From Anaerostipes amylophilus (lineage in GTDB: Bacteria > Bacillota > Clostridia > Lachnospirales > Lachnospiraceae): a stretch of 64,000 nt of DNA. Below are positions 45,481 to 53,361 of the stretch, in pieces; position 1 is the first letter of the stretch; every line of letters begins with the position of its first letter. The notes below the pieces were generated by a model. The model was given only the letters and a program-made list of their open reading frames with translations, ran no database searches and was not told the DNA's origin. The stretch lies in NCBI RefSeq assembly GCF_025567365.1, contig NZ_JAOQJG010000001.1:1-64000 (forward strand), in the 5' to 3' direction. Made by a program: the position numbers and the translations under genes.

Positions 45481-46197
45481 TTATACACAACCCATCTTGA
45501 TCATCTCTTTTTTCAAACGTTTGATGATCTTCTTTTCAAGTCTTGAAATATAAGACTGGGAGATTCCAAGAAGATCTGCAACCTCTTTCTGCGTTTTTTC
45601 TTCTCCCTCTTTCTGGTTGATCCCAAATCTTAATTCTATGATCATTTTTTCACGTTCTGTTAATGTTGTCATGGCACGCATCAAAAGTTTTTTATCAACC
45701 TCATGTTCTAAATCTTTATAAATGATATCATCATCTGTACCAAGGATGTCAGATAATAACAATTCATTTCCGTCCCAGTCAACATTGAGTGGTTCATCGA
45801 TGGATACTTCCATTTTGGTCTTATTATTTCTTCTTAAATACATCAAGATCTCATTTTCAATACATCTGGATGCATAAGTTGCAAGTTTGATCTTCTTCGC
45901 TGGATTAAATGTATTGATCGCTTTAATGAGTCCGATCGTTCCAATGGAAATTAAATCTTCCACACCAATTCCAGTATTATCAAATTTCTTTGCTATGTAC
46001 ACGACAAGTCTTAAATTTCTCTCGATCAACTTTGATCTTGCTTCTTCCTGTGCTGATGTTCCGAGCATATGGATCATCTTCTGTTCTTCCACCGCATCAA
46101 GTGGTGCTGGAAGGATTTCTGTTCCTCCAATATAATGAATCTCATTTCCTCTTGCAAAAAATGTTCTCTTTCTACTTACCAAGCTTAACTTTAACAC
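45481..46197 (-). CDS. sigE: sporulation sigma factor SigE (pro-form)
   Basis: A 238-residue mother-cell sigma factor. ERNLRLVVYIAKKF and DLISIGTIGLIKAINTF form region 2; YASRCIENEILMYLRR and EPLNVDWDGNELLLSD follow; region 4 has GISQSYISRLEKKIIKRL. By comparison with B. subtilis, a pro-sequence of about 21 residues ends before YIGGTE, to be removed by SpoIIGA. The start is GTG at 46197, seven bases after GGAGG. The ATG at 46212 is inside that ribosome site. The site overlaps the end of spoIIGA, so translation is coupled. Confidence 0.95.
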   Translation of the reverse strand: MLKLSLVSRKRTFFARGNEIHYIGGTEILPAPLDAVEEQKMIHMLGTSAQEEARSKLIERNLRLVVYIAKKFDNTGIGVEDLISIGTIGLIKAINTFNPAKKIKLATYASRCIENEILMYLRRNNKTKMEVSIDEPLNVDWDGNELLLSDILGTDDDIIYKDLEHEVDKKLLMRAMTTLTEREKMIIELRFGINQKEGEEKTQKEVADLLGISQSYISRLEKKIIKRLKKEMIKMGCV

Positions 46198-46201
46198 GAC
46201 A

Positions 46202-47002
46202 TTACCTCCCATTTTTTATCAAGTCCGGATGCAGCAGTATTTCATATTGTCCCCACTTTGAAAGGGAAACTTTGGAAACTGCAATGACTGCATGTGGTAC
46301 TTCTATCCTTCGTTTTTCCTCAACGATCTTGAGATCACTGACAAAGATTGCCGTCATGATGCCCCCTTCTTTTCCAATGCTTCGATAAGGAATCAGACGG
46401 ATCTTATCCGTTTCATACTTTTTGATGAATTCCTCTAATGAATGATGAAAATACCTTTTGAATGCTTCTTCCTCCAGAATACAGACCGGGAGATGACTGA
46501 TCGGATCATATAAAAAATTTCCTGTATCTACAAAACCACATACACAAACTTTTGTATGATTCCATATAAATTCAACCTCATAAAAGTTTCCTTGCTTCTC
46601 CAGCAGATCTTTTCCGAGCAGCTCATACACTCTTCTTAGGAAAAACATAGTGGATAATGCACATATGATCCACGGCAATGAAAAGTGCTGTCTTATCACT
46701 GTAAAAATTCCTCCACTTACAAATGCAAGAATCCATGCATACAAACTGTAAGTTCCTGCCTTTTTCACAGATACGCCATACGCTGCTTTTATCGTTATGA
46801 TCAAAACTGGTTCTATCATCAAAAAACTTAACGTATGATATTTACTACAAAATTCAAGGATCAGACATCCAAAAAAACTTCCGATTCCTGCTGAATACAA
46901 CATTCTTAAGTATTCCATCTTCTTTTTTAAGATTGTTCCAAGCAAGATGAGTTGTATGATCCCCATCACCCATTGCTCGAAAAACATCTCTATGAAATAC
47001 AT
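46202..47002 (-). CDS. spoIIGA: sigma-E processing peptidase SpoIIGA
   Basis: A 266-residue membrane aspartic protease that processes pro-sigma-E at the septum. An N-terminal half with about five membrane segments is followed by a soluble domain with the catalytic Asp in VDTGNFLYDP near 160, plus LIPYRSIGK. Alignment of the first membrane helix with B. subtilis puts the start at the ATG of MYFIEMFFEQ (47002). The open frame extends to a TTG at 47041 that is the -35 of its promoter. No ribosome site precedes 47002, and the predicted transcription start coincides with it. Confidence 0.88.
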   Translation of the reverse strand: MYFIEMFFEQWVMGIIQLILLGTILKKKMEYLRMLYSAGIGSFFGCLILEFCSKYHTLSFLMIEPVLIITIKAAYGVSVKKAGTYSLYAWILAFVSGGIFTVIRQHFSLPWIICALSTMFFLRRVYELLGKDLLEKQGNFYEVEFIWNHTKVCVCGFVDTGNFLYDPISHLPVCILEEEAFKRYFHHSLEEFIKKYETDKIRLIPYRSIGKEGGIMTAIFVSDLKIVEEKRRIEVPHAVIAVSKVSLSKWGQYEILLHPDLIKNGR

Positions 47003-47008
47003 ATTGCA

Positions 47009-47041
47009 ATTATAAGAAAGGATGCCGAAATACTTTGTCAA
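47009..47041 (-). promoter_or_regulatory. spoIIG-type promoter with long spacer and Spo0A boxes
   Basis: TTGACA at 47041-47036 and TATAAT at 47014-47009 are separated by 21 bases. The B. subtilis spoIIG promoter is sigma-A dependent with a 22-base spacer and needs Spo0A~P. Two sequences matching the 0A-box TGNCGAA lie on the plus strand: TGACGAA at 47079-47085, about 80 bases upstream of the start site, and TGCCGAA at 47023-47029, inside the spacer. Confidence 0.65.
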
Positions 47042-47161
47042 AATATAGAAGAAAAAAACAACAACTTCTTACAGCTTTTGACGAATTGTTTCACACTTTT
47101 TCACCATCTGATAAAATAAATGTAGTAAAATGTAGAAAAACAAAAGAAAGGACAACTTGAT

Positions 47162-47659
47162 ATGACACATGTGATTCATAAAATTCCACCTGTATACAAT
47201 AAAAACAGCCAGATTTTAATTCTTGGTTCATTTCCTTCTGTAAAATCCAGAGAAGGACGGTTCTTTTATCATCATAAGCAAAACCGGTTCTGGAAAGTAT
47301 TATCCACCATCGTAAATGATGTTCTGCCTGAGACGATTGATGAGAAAAAAGATTTTTTGTTAAAAAATCATATTGCTGTATGGGACGTGATCGCTTCCTG
47401 CGATATTGAAGGTTCCAGTGACAGCAGTATCAAAAATGCAGTTCCAAATGACTTCTCAGACATACTAAAAGCGGCCCCAATCCGTAAAATCTATACGAAC
47501 GGTGGAACCGCTTATAAGCTTTATCATAAATATTGTGAAAAGGTAACAGGCATTAAAGCTATGAAACTTCCTTCAACAAGTCCTGCTAATGCTTCTTATT
47601 CTCTTGATCGTCTGATCAGTGAATGGAAAGTTATCGCAGATCAGATTTCAAAAGACTGA
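47162..47659 (+). CDS. DNA-deoxyinosine glycosylase (UDG family 6, Mug-like)
   Basis: A 165-residue member of the uracil-DNA-glycosylase superfamily in the hypoxanthine (HDG) branch. LGSFPSVKSREGRFFYHH with the following QNRFW is the nucleotide-binding region, and LPSTSPANA is the C-terminal motif corresponding to the HPSP loop of Ung. It would excise deaminated adenine from DNA. GAAAGGAC precedes the start. Its 3' end overlaps the converging MBL gene by 19 bases. It lies near endonuclease IV, which would act next in base excision repair. Confidence 0.85.
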   Translation: MTHVIHKIPPVYNKNSQILILGSFPSVKSREGRFFYHHKQNRFWKVLSTIVNDVLPETIDEKKDFLLKNHIAVWDVIASCDIEGSSDSSIKNAVPNDFSDILKAAPIRKIYTNGGTAYKLYHKYCEKVTGIKAMKLPSTSPANASYSLDRLISEWKVIADQISKD

Positions 47660-48315
47660 TCTGCATGAGTAATATCTTTGACGATCTGATTCCATTTGCG
47701 TCCATCATCACAGTTTAGATAATGATGATTGATCTTGTATTTTTTGAAACAATGCATTGGAAATACTGTTTTTACATCCGTATGTTCCAGAAAATAATTC
47801 ATTCCCCAGCAGTATTTATCTTCCTGTCTTGGGTCTAGCAGCATAAATGCAAGATCGATCTTCTTGCCTTCCAGATATTTCATTTCATCCTGGAAGGTAT
47901 TTTTGTAATATTCATTGTCTTCTTCTGGCTCTCCATTCCAATGCCACCAGTTTAAATCTCCTGCATGATAAATTACTTTACCTTCCACTTCTACAATGTA
48001 TGCCACTCCAATATCATTTGACTTTAATGTTTCTACTGTCATTTCGCTGATCTGCTTTTTCTCATGTGGTTTCATACGAAGTGCATTTTCCTTTGTTTTA
48101 ACATCATCAGATATGATATATTGCACTTTTTCATATTGCTCTTTTAATTCCCAGATGACCGGATTATAATGGTCTGCGTGGCTGTGAGATACAAACACAT
48201 ACAGCATCTTATTCTTATCAAATGTTGGAATCTTTCCATGATAATAATCAAATAATAAGACTGTGTGTTCCATTTCTACCATGAAACCACTGTGTTCTAT
48301 AAATGTGATTTTCAT
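47641..48315 (-). CDS. MBL-fold metallohydrolase
   Basis: A 224-residue metallo-beta-lactamase-fold protein with the metal motif VSHSHADHYNP near 42, a further His in IYHAGDLNWW and a late His in VFPMHCF. It resembles the small UlaG/YkuD-neighbour type hydrolases of unknown substrate. It overlaps the upstream nfo gene by four bases and converges on the inosine glycosylase gene. GGAGGATAATGC precedes the start. Confidence 0.85.
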   Translation of the reverse strand: MKITFIEHSGFMVEMEHTVLLFDYYHGKIPTFDKNKMLYVFVSHSHADHYNPVIWELKEQYEKVQYIISDDVKTKENALRMKPHEKKQISEMTVETLKSNDIGVAYIVEVEGKVIYHAGDLNWWHWNGEPEEDNEYYKNTFQDEMKYLEGKKIDLAFMLLDPRQEDKYCWGMNYFLEHTDVKTVFPMHCFKKYKINHHYLNCDDGRKWNQIVKDITHADQSFEI

Positions 48316-49214
48316 TTTGCATTATCCTCCAAAATCTTTTCCTTCATTTGTGGATCAAATGTTTCTGTGCGAAGCATCTCAATCTCGTATTTGTATGGCG
48401 GATAGGATTTCTTTCCGTCTTCTGTCTTGATATATGGTGTTTCTAAGATCTTTGGTACATTCTCAAAATCTTTGTGATGAACGATATAATTTAATGTCTC
48501 AAATCCAATTGTTCCAAATCCGAGATTCTCATGGCGGTCCTTACCTGCTCCGACTGGATTTTTACTGTCATTGATATGAAAGACTGCAATCTGGTCTTTG
48601 CCAAGTGCCTGATCGAACTTATCGATAACAGTATCAAACCCTTCTGTCAGATCTAGTCCGCTGTCACTTACATGACAGGTATCGAAGCATACTCTTAAAT
48701 TCTCTGGATATTTAACTCCATCGTAAATTCTTTTTAACTCCTCAAATTCTCGTCCGATCTCGCTTCCTTTTCCTGCCATTGTCTCAAGTGCAATCTGAAC
48801 CGGCATATCTTTGTACATGACTTTATTAAGACCTTCTATGATGCGGTCAATTCCTTTGTCTAAGCCCGCTCCGACATGGGAGCCAGGATGAAGTACAAGT
48901 GTATGGCTTCCCATCGCTTTCGTACGTTCTACCTCAACCTCAAGGAATTCTACTGCCAGTTCAAATGTCTCTAGTTTTGTTGTATTGGCAAGATTGATGA
49001 TATAAGGTGCATGTACAACAAATGTATCCATTCCATTTTCTTTCATCAATTGTGTGCCTTCTTCGATTCGCAGCTCTTCAATCTTTTTCCTTCTTGTATT
49101 TTGTGGTGCACCTGTATACACCATAAATGTATTTGCTCCATAAGATAATGCTTCTTTGACTGATCCAAGAAACATATCTTTCCCTTTCATCCCTACATGA
49201 GAACCGATCAACAT
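48312..49214 (-). CDS. nfo: endonuclease IV (deoxyribonuclease IV)
   Basis: A 300-residue AP endonuclease with a TIM-barrel trinuclear zinc site: GSHVGMKG, HPGSHVG, ALETMAGKGSE, CFDTCHVSDSG and FHINDSKNPVGAGKDRH. It cuts the phosphodiester bond 5' of abasic sites. GGAGGCAAAAAT precedes the ATG. It may be coupled to the MBL hydrolase gene through a four-base overlap. Confidence 0.96.
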   Translation of the reverse strand: MLIGSHVGMKGKDMFLGSVKEALSYGANTFMVYTGAPQNTRRKKIEELRIEEGTQLMKENGMDTFVVHAPYIINLANTTKLETFELAVEFLEVEVERTKAMGSHTLVLHPGSHVGAGLDKGIDRIIEGLNKVMYKDMPVQIALETMAGKGSEIGREFEELKRIYDGVKYPENLRVCFDTCHVSDSGLDLTEGFDTVIDKFDQALGKDQIAVFHINDSKNPVGAGKDRHENLGFGTIGFETLNYIVHHKDFENVPKILETPYIKTEDGKKSYPPYKYEIEMLRTETFDPQMKEKILEDNAK

Positions 49215-49336
49215 ATTTTTGCCTCCAATTTTTAAATTTTCTTTGCTATTCTGATGCAGATTATACCGAAAATATCTTATAAAATCTATATTTTGTAACT
49301 TTTTTAAATTTTATTTGATTTTTTTTGTAATTTTTA

Positions 49337-49365
49337 TTGACAGATTACGCTGATAGTGATATTAT
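49337..49365 (+). promoter_or_regulatory. promoter of the tRNA-Leu pair
   Basis: TTGACA at 49337-49342, a 17-base spacer and TATTAT at 49360-49365 preceded by TGA (extended -10). The first tRNA begins 12 bases later. Confidence 0.85.
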
Positions 49366-49376
49366 AACCTTGTTGC

Positions 49377-49461
49377 GCAGTTGTGGCGGAATTGGCATAC
49401 GCGCTAGACTAAGGATCTAGTCCGGGTTAACTGGGTAGGGGTTCAAGTCCCCTCAACTGCA
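49377..49461 (+). tRNA. tRNA-Leu (AAG anticodon)
   Basis: An 85-base class II tRNA. Acceptor GCAGTTG pairs with CAACTGC, discriminator A. The anticodon stem CTAGA/TCTAG encloses CTAAGGA, giving AAG. A variable arm follows (TCCGGGTTAACTGGGTA), then the T-arm GGGG TTCAAGT CCCC. CCA is not encoded. Confidence 0.95.
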
Positions 49462-49466
49462 TTCAA

Positions 49467-49550
49467 GCCGATGTGGCGGAATTGGCAGACGCGCTGTGTT
49501 CAGGTCGCAGTGAGCTTACGTTCGTGCGAGTTCGAATCTCGCCATCGGCA
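49467..49550 (+). tRNA. tRNA-Leu (CAG anticodon)
   Basis: An 84-base class II tRNA, five bases after the previous one. Acceptor GCCGATG pairs with CATCGGC, discriminator A. The anticodon loop TTCAGGT gives CAG. A long variable arm (GTGAGCTTACGTTCGT) is present. Confidence 0.95.
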
Positions 49551-49551
49551 T

Positions 49552-49579
49552 AACCGAAGTTGAAGCTTCGGTTTTTTTG
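49552..49579 (+). terminator. terminator of the tRNA-Leu pair
   Basis: AACCGAAG pairs with CTTCGGTT, followed by a run of T. Confidence 0.9.
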
Positions 49580-49604
49580 TTTTTATGGATATTTTTGCAA
49601 TTAG

Positions 49605-49654
49605 AAAAACGGTACAATGAACTCATAGATCCATGAGTTCATTGTACCGTTTTT
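49605..49654. terminator. bidirectional terminator downstream of icd
   Basis: AAAAACGGTACAATGAACTC pairs perfectly with its complement around a short loop, with A and T runs outside. It closes the minus-strand icd transcript and backs up the tRNA terminator. Confidence 0.95.
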
Positions 49655-49688
49655 GTCTTATATCTCTTTTACTATTTTAAGATCCCGA

Positions 49689-50888
49689 TTATTTTAAGCG
49701 TTCTGCTACTGCTTTAATAAATCCTTCACTGTTTACAGCATTTACATTCTCAAGAGTTGTGATCAGTGCTAAGTCTTTTGTCATTGTTCCACTCTCGATC
49801 GTGTCTAATGTTGCTTTCTCAAGCTTATCAGCAAATTCCATTAATTCTTTATTGCCATCTAATTCTCCACGTTTTCTTAACGCTCCTGTCCATGCAAAGA
49901 TCGTTGCTACAGAGTTTGTAGATGTTTCTTCACCTCTTAGGTGTTTATAATAATGACGCTGTACTGTTCCATGAGCTGCTTCATATTCATAGTATCCGTG
50001 TGGTGATACTAAAACAGATGTCATCATAGCTAATGATCCGAACGCAGAAGAGATCATATCACTCATAACGTCTCCATCATAGTTCTTACATGCCCAGATA
50101 AATCCACCTTCTGATTTCATAACACGTGCTACTGCATCATCGATCAGTGTGTAGAAATATTCAATTCCTGCCTCATCAAATTTCTCTTTGTACTCTGCAT
50201 CAAAGATTTCCTGGAAAATATCTTTGAATGTGTGATCGTATTTCTTAGAGATTGTGTCTTTTGTTGCAAACCACAGATCCTGTTTTGTATCTAATGCATA
50301 TGTAAAGCAGCTTCTCGCAAAACTTGCGATAGATTCATCAATGTTATGCATTCCCTGGATCACACCTGGTCCATCAAAATCATGAATTGTCTCTCTGATC
50401 TCTGTACCATCTTCTCCTGTAAATACTAATTCTGCCTTTCCTGCTCCTGGAACTTTGATCTCGACACCTTTGTATACATCACCATAAGCATGTCTTGCGA
50501 TCGTGATCGGTTTCTTCCATTTGCTAACAGTTGGTTCAATTCCCTTAACTGTGATCGGTGCTCTAAATACTGTTCCATCTAAGATCGCACGGATTGTTCC
50601 GTTTGGACTTTTCCACATCTCTTTTAAATCATATTCGTCCATGCGTGCTGCATTTGGAGTGATTGTTGCACATTTGACTGCAACTCCATATTTCTTTGTA
50701 GCTTCTGCAGAATCAAATGTTACCTGATCGTTTGTCTCGTTTCTGTGTTCTAACCCAAGGTCGTAATATTCTGTCTTCAAATCAATAAATGGTAATAATA
50801 GTTCATCTTTGATCATCTTCCAAAGAATTCTTGTCATCTCATCTCCGTCCATCTCTACTAATGGAGTTGTCATCTGAATTTTGCTCAT
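49689..50888 (-). CDS. icd: NADP-dependent isocitrate dehydrogenase (eukaryote-type homodimer)
   Basis: A 399-residue IDH of the type shared with eukaryotic NADP enzymes, oxidising isocitrate to 2-oxoglutarate with NADP+. PLVEMDGDEMTRILW at the N-terminus, CATITPNAARMDEY, KSPNGTIRAILDGTVFR and the late AHGTVQRHYYKH are characteristic. It supplies 2-oxoglutarate for glutamate synthesis in an organism unlikely to run a full citric-acid cycle. The frame is open to 50957, but GGAGG seven bases before the ATG at 50888 (MSKIQMTTPLVEM) sets the start. Monocistronic. Confidence 0.94.
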   Translation of the reverse strand: MSKIQMTTPLVEMDGDEMTRILWKMIKDELLLPFIDLKTEYYDLGLEHRNETNDQVTFDSAEATKKYGVAVKCATITPNAARMDEYDLKEMWKSPNGTIRAILDGTVFRAPITVKGIEPTVSKWKKPITIARHAYGDVYKGVEIKVPGAGKAELVFTGEDGTEIRETIHDFDGPGVIQGMHNIDESIASFARSCFTYALDTKQDLWFATKDTISKKYDHTFKDIFQEIFDAEYKEKFDEAGIEYFYTLIDDAVARVMKSEGGFIWACKNYDGDVMSDMISSAFGSLAMMTSVLVSPHGYYEYEAAHGTVQRHYYKHLRGEETSTNSVATIFAWTGALRKRGELDGNKELMEFADKLEKATLDTIESGTMTKDLALITTLENVNAVNSEGFIKAVAERLK

Positions 50889-50989
50889 GGTCATTCCTCC
50901 TGCGTTACGTTTTATTTGCTGTCTGACTGTTATTTTCAGCTTATTGTTGTTTATCATACCAAAAAAACTGACAGTTGTAAATAAATGTA

Positions 50990-51712
50990 TTAAGAATAAT
51001 ACACAGTGTTCGAAAGTTCAAACACAAAACTGTTTCGATCACCCCTGTATTTCGCAATAGAATATTCAATGACTGTATGCGTTACATCGTATCCTGTGGA
51101 ATGAAAATAAAATAAAGGATCTCCATTTTTGATATCTAAAAGATCAGCACATGTTTCATCTGCAAGGATCACGTCCAACTTTCGTTTTATTGATGTAATA
51201 TCTCTTCCTTCCTTATGAAATGTCTGATACAGACTTTCCTTTTCAAAATCAATGTCTGATAAGTGTTCAAACAGCCTGCATGGCACATACGTTGTAACCA
51301 AAACATTTGGCTGATCATCGATGTATCTTAGTCTTACCAGTTTATATACTTTCTCTGTTTCTGACAGATTTAATTTCTGACAGACTTCCTCCTCTGCCTT
51401 TTCTTTTTTGAATGTCAGGACTTTCGTTGATGGGGTAAGTCCTTTTTCTTTCACTTCTTGATCAAATGTCTGAATCACCTGTGCAAATTCCTGGCGGATC
51501 GTTGGATCACATACAATCGTTCCTCTTTTTTTTCGTTTCTCTAAATAGCCTTCACCTACTAAGATCTGTACTGCCTTACGGACCGTTGGACGGCTGACTT
51601 TGTAGATTTCTGCCAATTCATATTCATTTGGTATAATGCTTCCTTGTGGATAGACTCCGCTTAAAATCTTATCTAATAAATCTTTTTTTATATCTAAATA
51701 AAATGCTCCCAT
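50990..51712 (-). CDS. GntR-family regulator with UTRA domain (HutC type)
   Basis: A 240-residue regulator. The winged helix (about 5-70) includes NEYELAEIYKVSRPTVRKAV and LEKRKKRGTIV; the UTRA effector domain (about 90-235) follows. HutC/YvoA-type regulators usually respond to phosphosugars or amino-acid intermediates. The gene is divergent from deoC with a shared 210-base control region that contains repeated ACATAAT motifs, so it probably controls deoC and the downstream isomerase, perhaps sensing a deoxyribose or sugar phosphate. The ATG at 51712 follows AAAGAGAG; the ORF start at 51769 lacks a site. Confidence 0.88.
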   Translation of the reverse strand: MGAFYLDIKKDLLDKILSGVYPQGSIIPNEYELAEIYKVSRPTVRKAVQILVGEGYLEKRKKRGTIVCDPTIRQEFAQVIQTFDQEVKEKGLTPSTKVLTFKKEKAEEEVCQKLNLSETEKVYKLVRLRYIDDQPNVLVTTYVPCRLFEHLSDIDFEKESLYQTFHKEGRDITSIKRKLDVILADETCADLLDIKNGDPLFYFHSTGYDVTHTVIEYSIAKYRGDRNSFVFELSNTVYYS

Positions 51713-51843
51713 TTTATACTCTCTTTCTTTTACTTTATGGTATATCTGGATTGTTTCTTTGCTACGCAATTGATATTTTTGACACTTACATCACTTTATC
51801 GAATTTTTCATATTATGTCAATTTATTTCCTTTTATTTCATTT

Positions 51844-51880
51844 ACATAATATTGACATAATAATTACATAATGTTATATT
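51844..51880 (+). promoter_or_regulatory. deoC promoter with three phased ACATAAT repeats
   Basis: The promoter is TTGACA at 51852-51857, a 17-base spacer and TATATT at 51875-51880. ACATAAT begins at 51844, 51855 and 51866, exactly 11 bases apart, covering the -35 and spacer. An inverted copy, ATTATGTCAAT, is at 51812-51822, mirroring ATTGACATAAT at 51851-51861. These are likely the GntR operators. Confidence 0.65.
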
Positions 51881-51924
51881 TTAATTAACATGAAGTAAAC
51901 ATATTGAAAAAACAGGAGGTTTTT

Positions 51925-52635
51925 ATGAAATCATATACATTAGATAATCTTGCAAGAATGATCGATCACACGAATTTACATACGGATGCTTCTCCAAATG
52001 ACATGAAAATCTTATGTAATGAAGCGAAAGAGAATCATTTTGCCATGGTAGCGATCAATCAGGTACAGTCTGGATTATGTGCAAAATTACTCAACGGAAC
52101 CGATATTCATATAGGAGCTGCTATTTCTTTCCCTCTGGGACAGACAACAATTGCTTCCAAAGTCTTTGATACAAAAGATGCCATTGCAAATGGGGCAAAT
52201 GAGATCGATTACGTTGTGAATCAAACAGAGATCAAGGCTGGTAATTGGGATTATATCAAAGATGAGATGACTCAGATCGTTACTGCTTGTCATGAAAAAG
52301 ATGTTACCTGCAAAGTTATTTTTGAGAACTGTTATCTAAATGATGATGAGAAGATCAAGCTTTGCGAAATTGCAAAGGAAGTGAAACCTGACTATATCAA
52401 AACATCTACTGGATTCGGTACTGGCGGTGCTACATTTGATGATGTAAAATTAATGAAAGAACATGTTGGAAATGAAGTTAAGGTAAAAGCTGCTGGTGGA
52501 ATTCGTGATGCCAAGACATTTATGAAAATGGTAGAATGCGGTGCAGAACGTATCGGTACGAGTGCTGGAGTCACGATCATCAAAGATTTCGAAGCTATGA
52601 TGAAAGAACAAGGTGTTTCCACACTTGAGATTTAG
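51925..52635 (+). CDS. deoC: deoxyribose-phosphate aldolase
   Basis: A 236-residue class I aldolase that cleaves 2-deoxyribose-5-phosphate to glyceraldehyde-3-phosphate and acetaldehyde. The Schiff-base Lys is in YIKTSTGFGTGG near 160, the second Lys in VKAAGGIRD near 190, and KVIFENCYL precedes them. AGGAGG sets the start at 51925; the longer frame begins at a TTG upstream. No nucleoside phosphorylase or phosphopentomutase is adjacent, so the usual deo operon is split. Confidence 0.93.
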   Translation: MKSYTLDNLARMIDHTNLHTDASPNDMKILCNEAKENHFAMVAINQVQSGLCAKLLNGTDIHIGAAISFPLGQTTIASKVFDTKDAIANGANEIDYVVNQTEIKAGNWDYIKDEMTQIVTACHEKDVTCKVIFENCYLNDDEKIKLCEIAKEVKPDYIKTSTGFGTGGATFDDVKLMKEHVGNEVKVKAAGGIRDAKTFMKMVECGAERIGTSAGVTIIKDFEAMMKEQGVSTLEI

Positions 52636-52675
52636 CACTTAAGATTTAGAAAATTTTTTCTTTAGGAGGCTGTTT

Positions 52676-53251
52676 ATGAATCAGTTTAACTGGGATCAGG
52701 CTTTTACTTTGGATTTTGATCTAAATGACGGTCTGTCCAAACATGCAGAGACTACAAAGCGTTATCTTTCTCAGATGAAAGATATGTATCAAGACCAGCA
52801 GGTAGTTGAAGAAATTCTTAAGAATGATGATCCTTTGATCTATGAATTTTATGAACTTGGATGTCCGGAACGTGCCGGAGATCTTGCATTTGGCACAACG
52901 ATGATCCATCCTGGTAAGATTGGAAATGAATATTATATGACCAAAGGGCATTTTCATCAGATCGTGGATACTGCAGAAGTTTATTATACATTAAAGGGCG
53001 AGGGATATATGATGCTTGAAAATCTTGAAGGCGACTGGAAAGTCGAACGCATGGAGAAGGGAAAAGCACTGTATGTTCCCCGTGGATATGCTCATCGTAC
53101 CATCAATACCGGCGATGAGATTCTCACTGCTTTTTATGTATTTGATGCCAATGCCGGACATGATTATGGAACGATTGAAACCAAAGGATACCATCATATC
53201 GTTTGTGATATTGACGGTGAAATGAAAGTATTGGATAACCCACGATGGTAA
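52676..53251 (+). CDS. cupin-type glucose-6-phosphate isomerase
   Basis: A 191-residue protein of the metal-dependent cupin PGI family first known from archaea (Pyrococcus). Metal ligands are the His residues in TKGHFHQ, the Glu in AEVYYTLKGEGYML-like strands and the His in PRGYAHRTIN. It should interconvert glucose- and fructose-6-phosphate, or a related sugar phosphate. AGGAGG precedes the start. It follows deoC by 40 bases and is likely under the same promoter and GntR control, which argues for a specialised catabolic role rather than the housekeeping isomerase. Confidence 0.85.
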   Translation: MNQFNWDQAFTLDFDLNDGLSKHAETTKRYLSQMKDMYQDQQVVEEILKNDDPLIYEFYELGCPERAGDLAFGTTMIHPGKIGNEYYMTKGHFHQIVDTAEVYYTLKGEGYMMLENLEGDWKVERMEKGKALYVPRGYAHRTINTGDEILTAFYVFDANAGHDYGTIETKGYHHIVCDIDGEMKVLDNPRW

Positions 53252-53282
53252 TTTCATCATTTATCAACGAAATTTTAATATT

Positions 53283-53340
53283 ATAAAGAGAACCCATATA
53301 TTTAGGATTTATATCTTCTAAATATATGGGTTCTCTTTAT
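53283..53340. terminator. bidirectional terminator between the isomerase and hydrogenase genes
   Basis: ATAAAGAGAACCCATATATT pairs with its complement across a loop of about 17 bases; pairing extends outward through AATATT. It serves two converging operons. Confidence 0.92.
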
Positions 53341-53361
53341 AATATTAAAAGGTATTAACAG

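Noticed and set aside
47003..47041. TTG start of spoIIGA at 47041
   Set aside because: The TTG is the -35 box of the promoter, no ribosome site precedes it, and homology starts at the ATG at 47002.
47641..47659. Annotation error from overlapping genes
   Set aside because: Both the inosine glycosylase and the MBL hydrolase have complete family signatures, so a 19-base tail-to-tail overlap is real.
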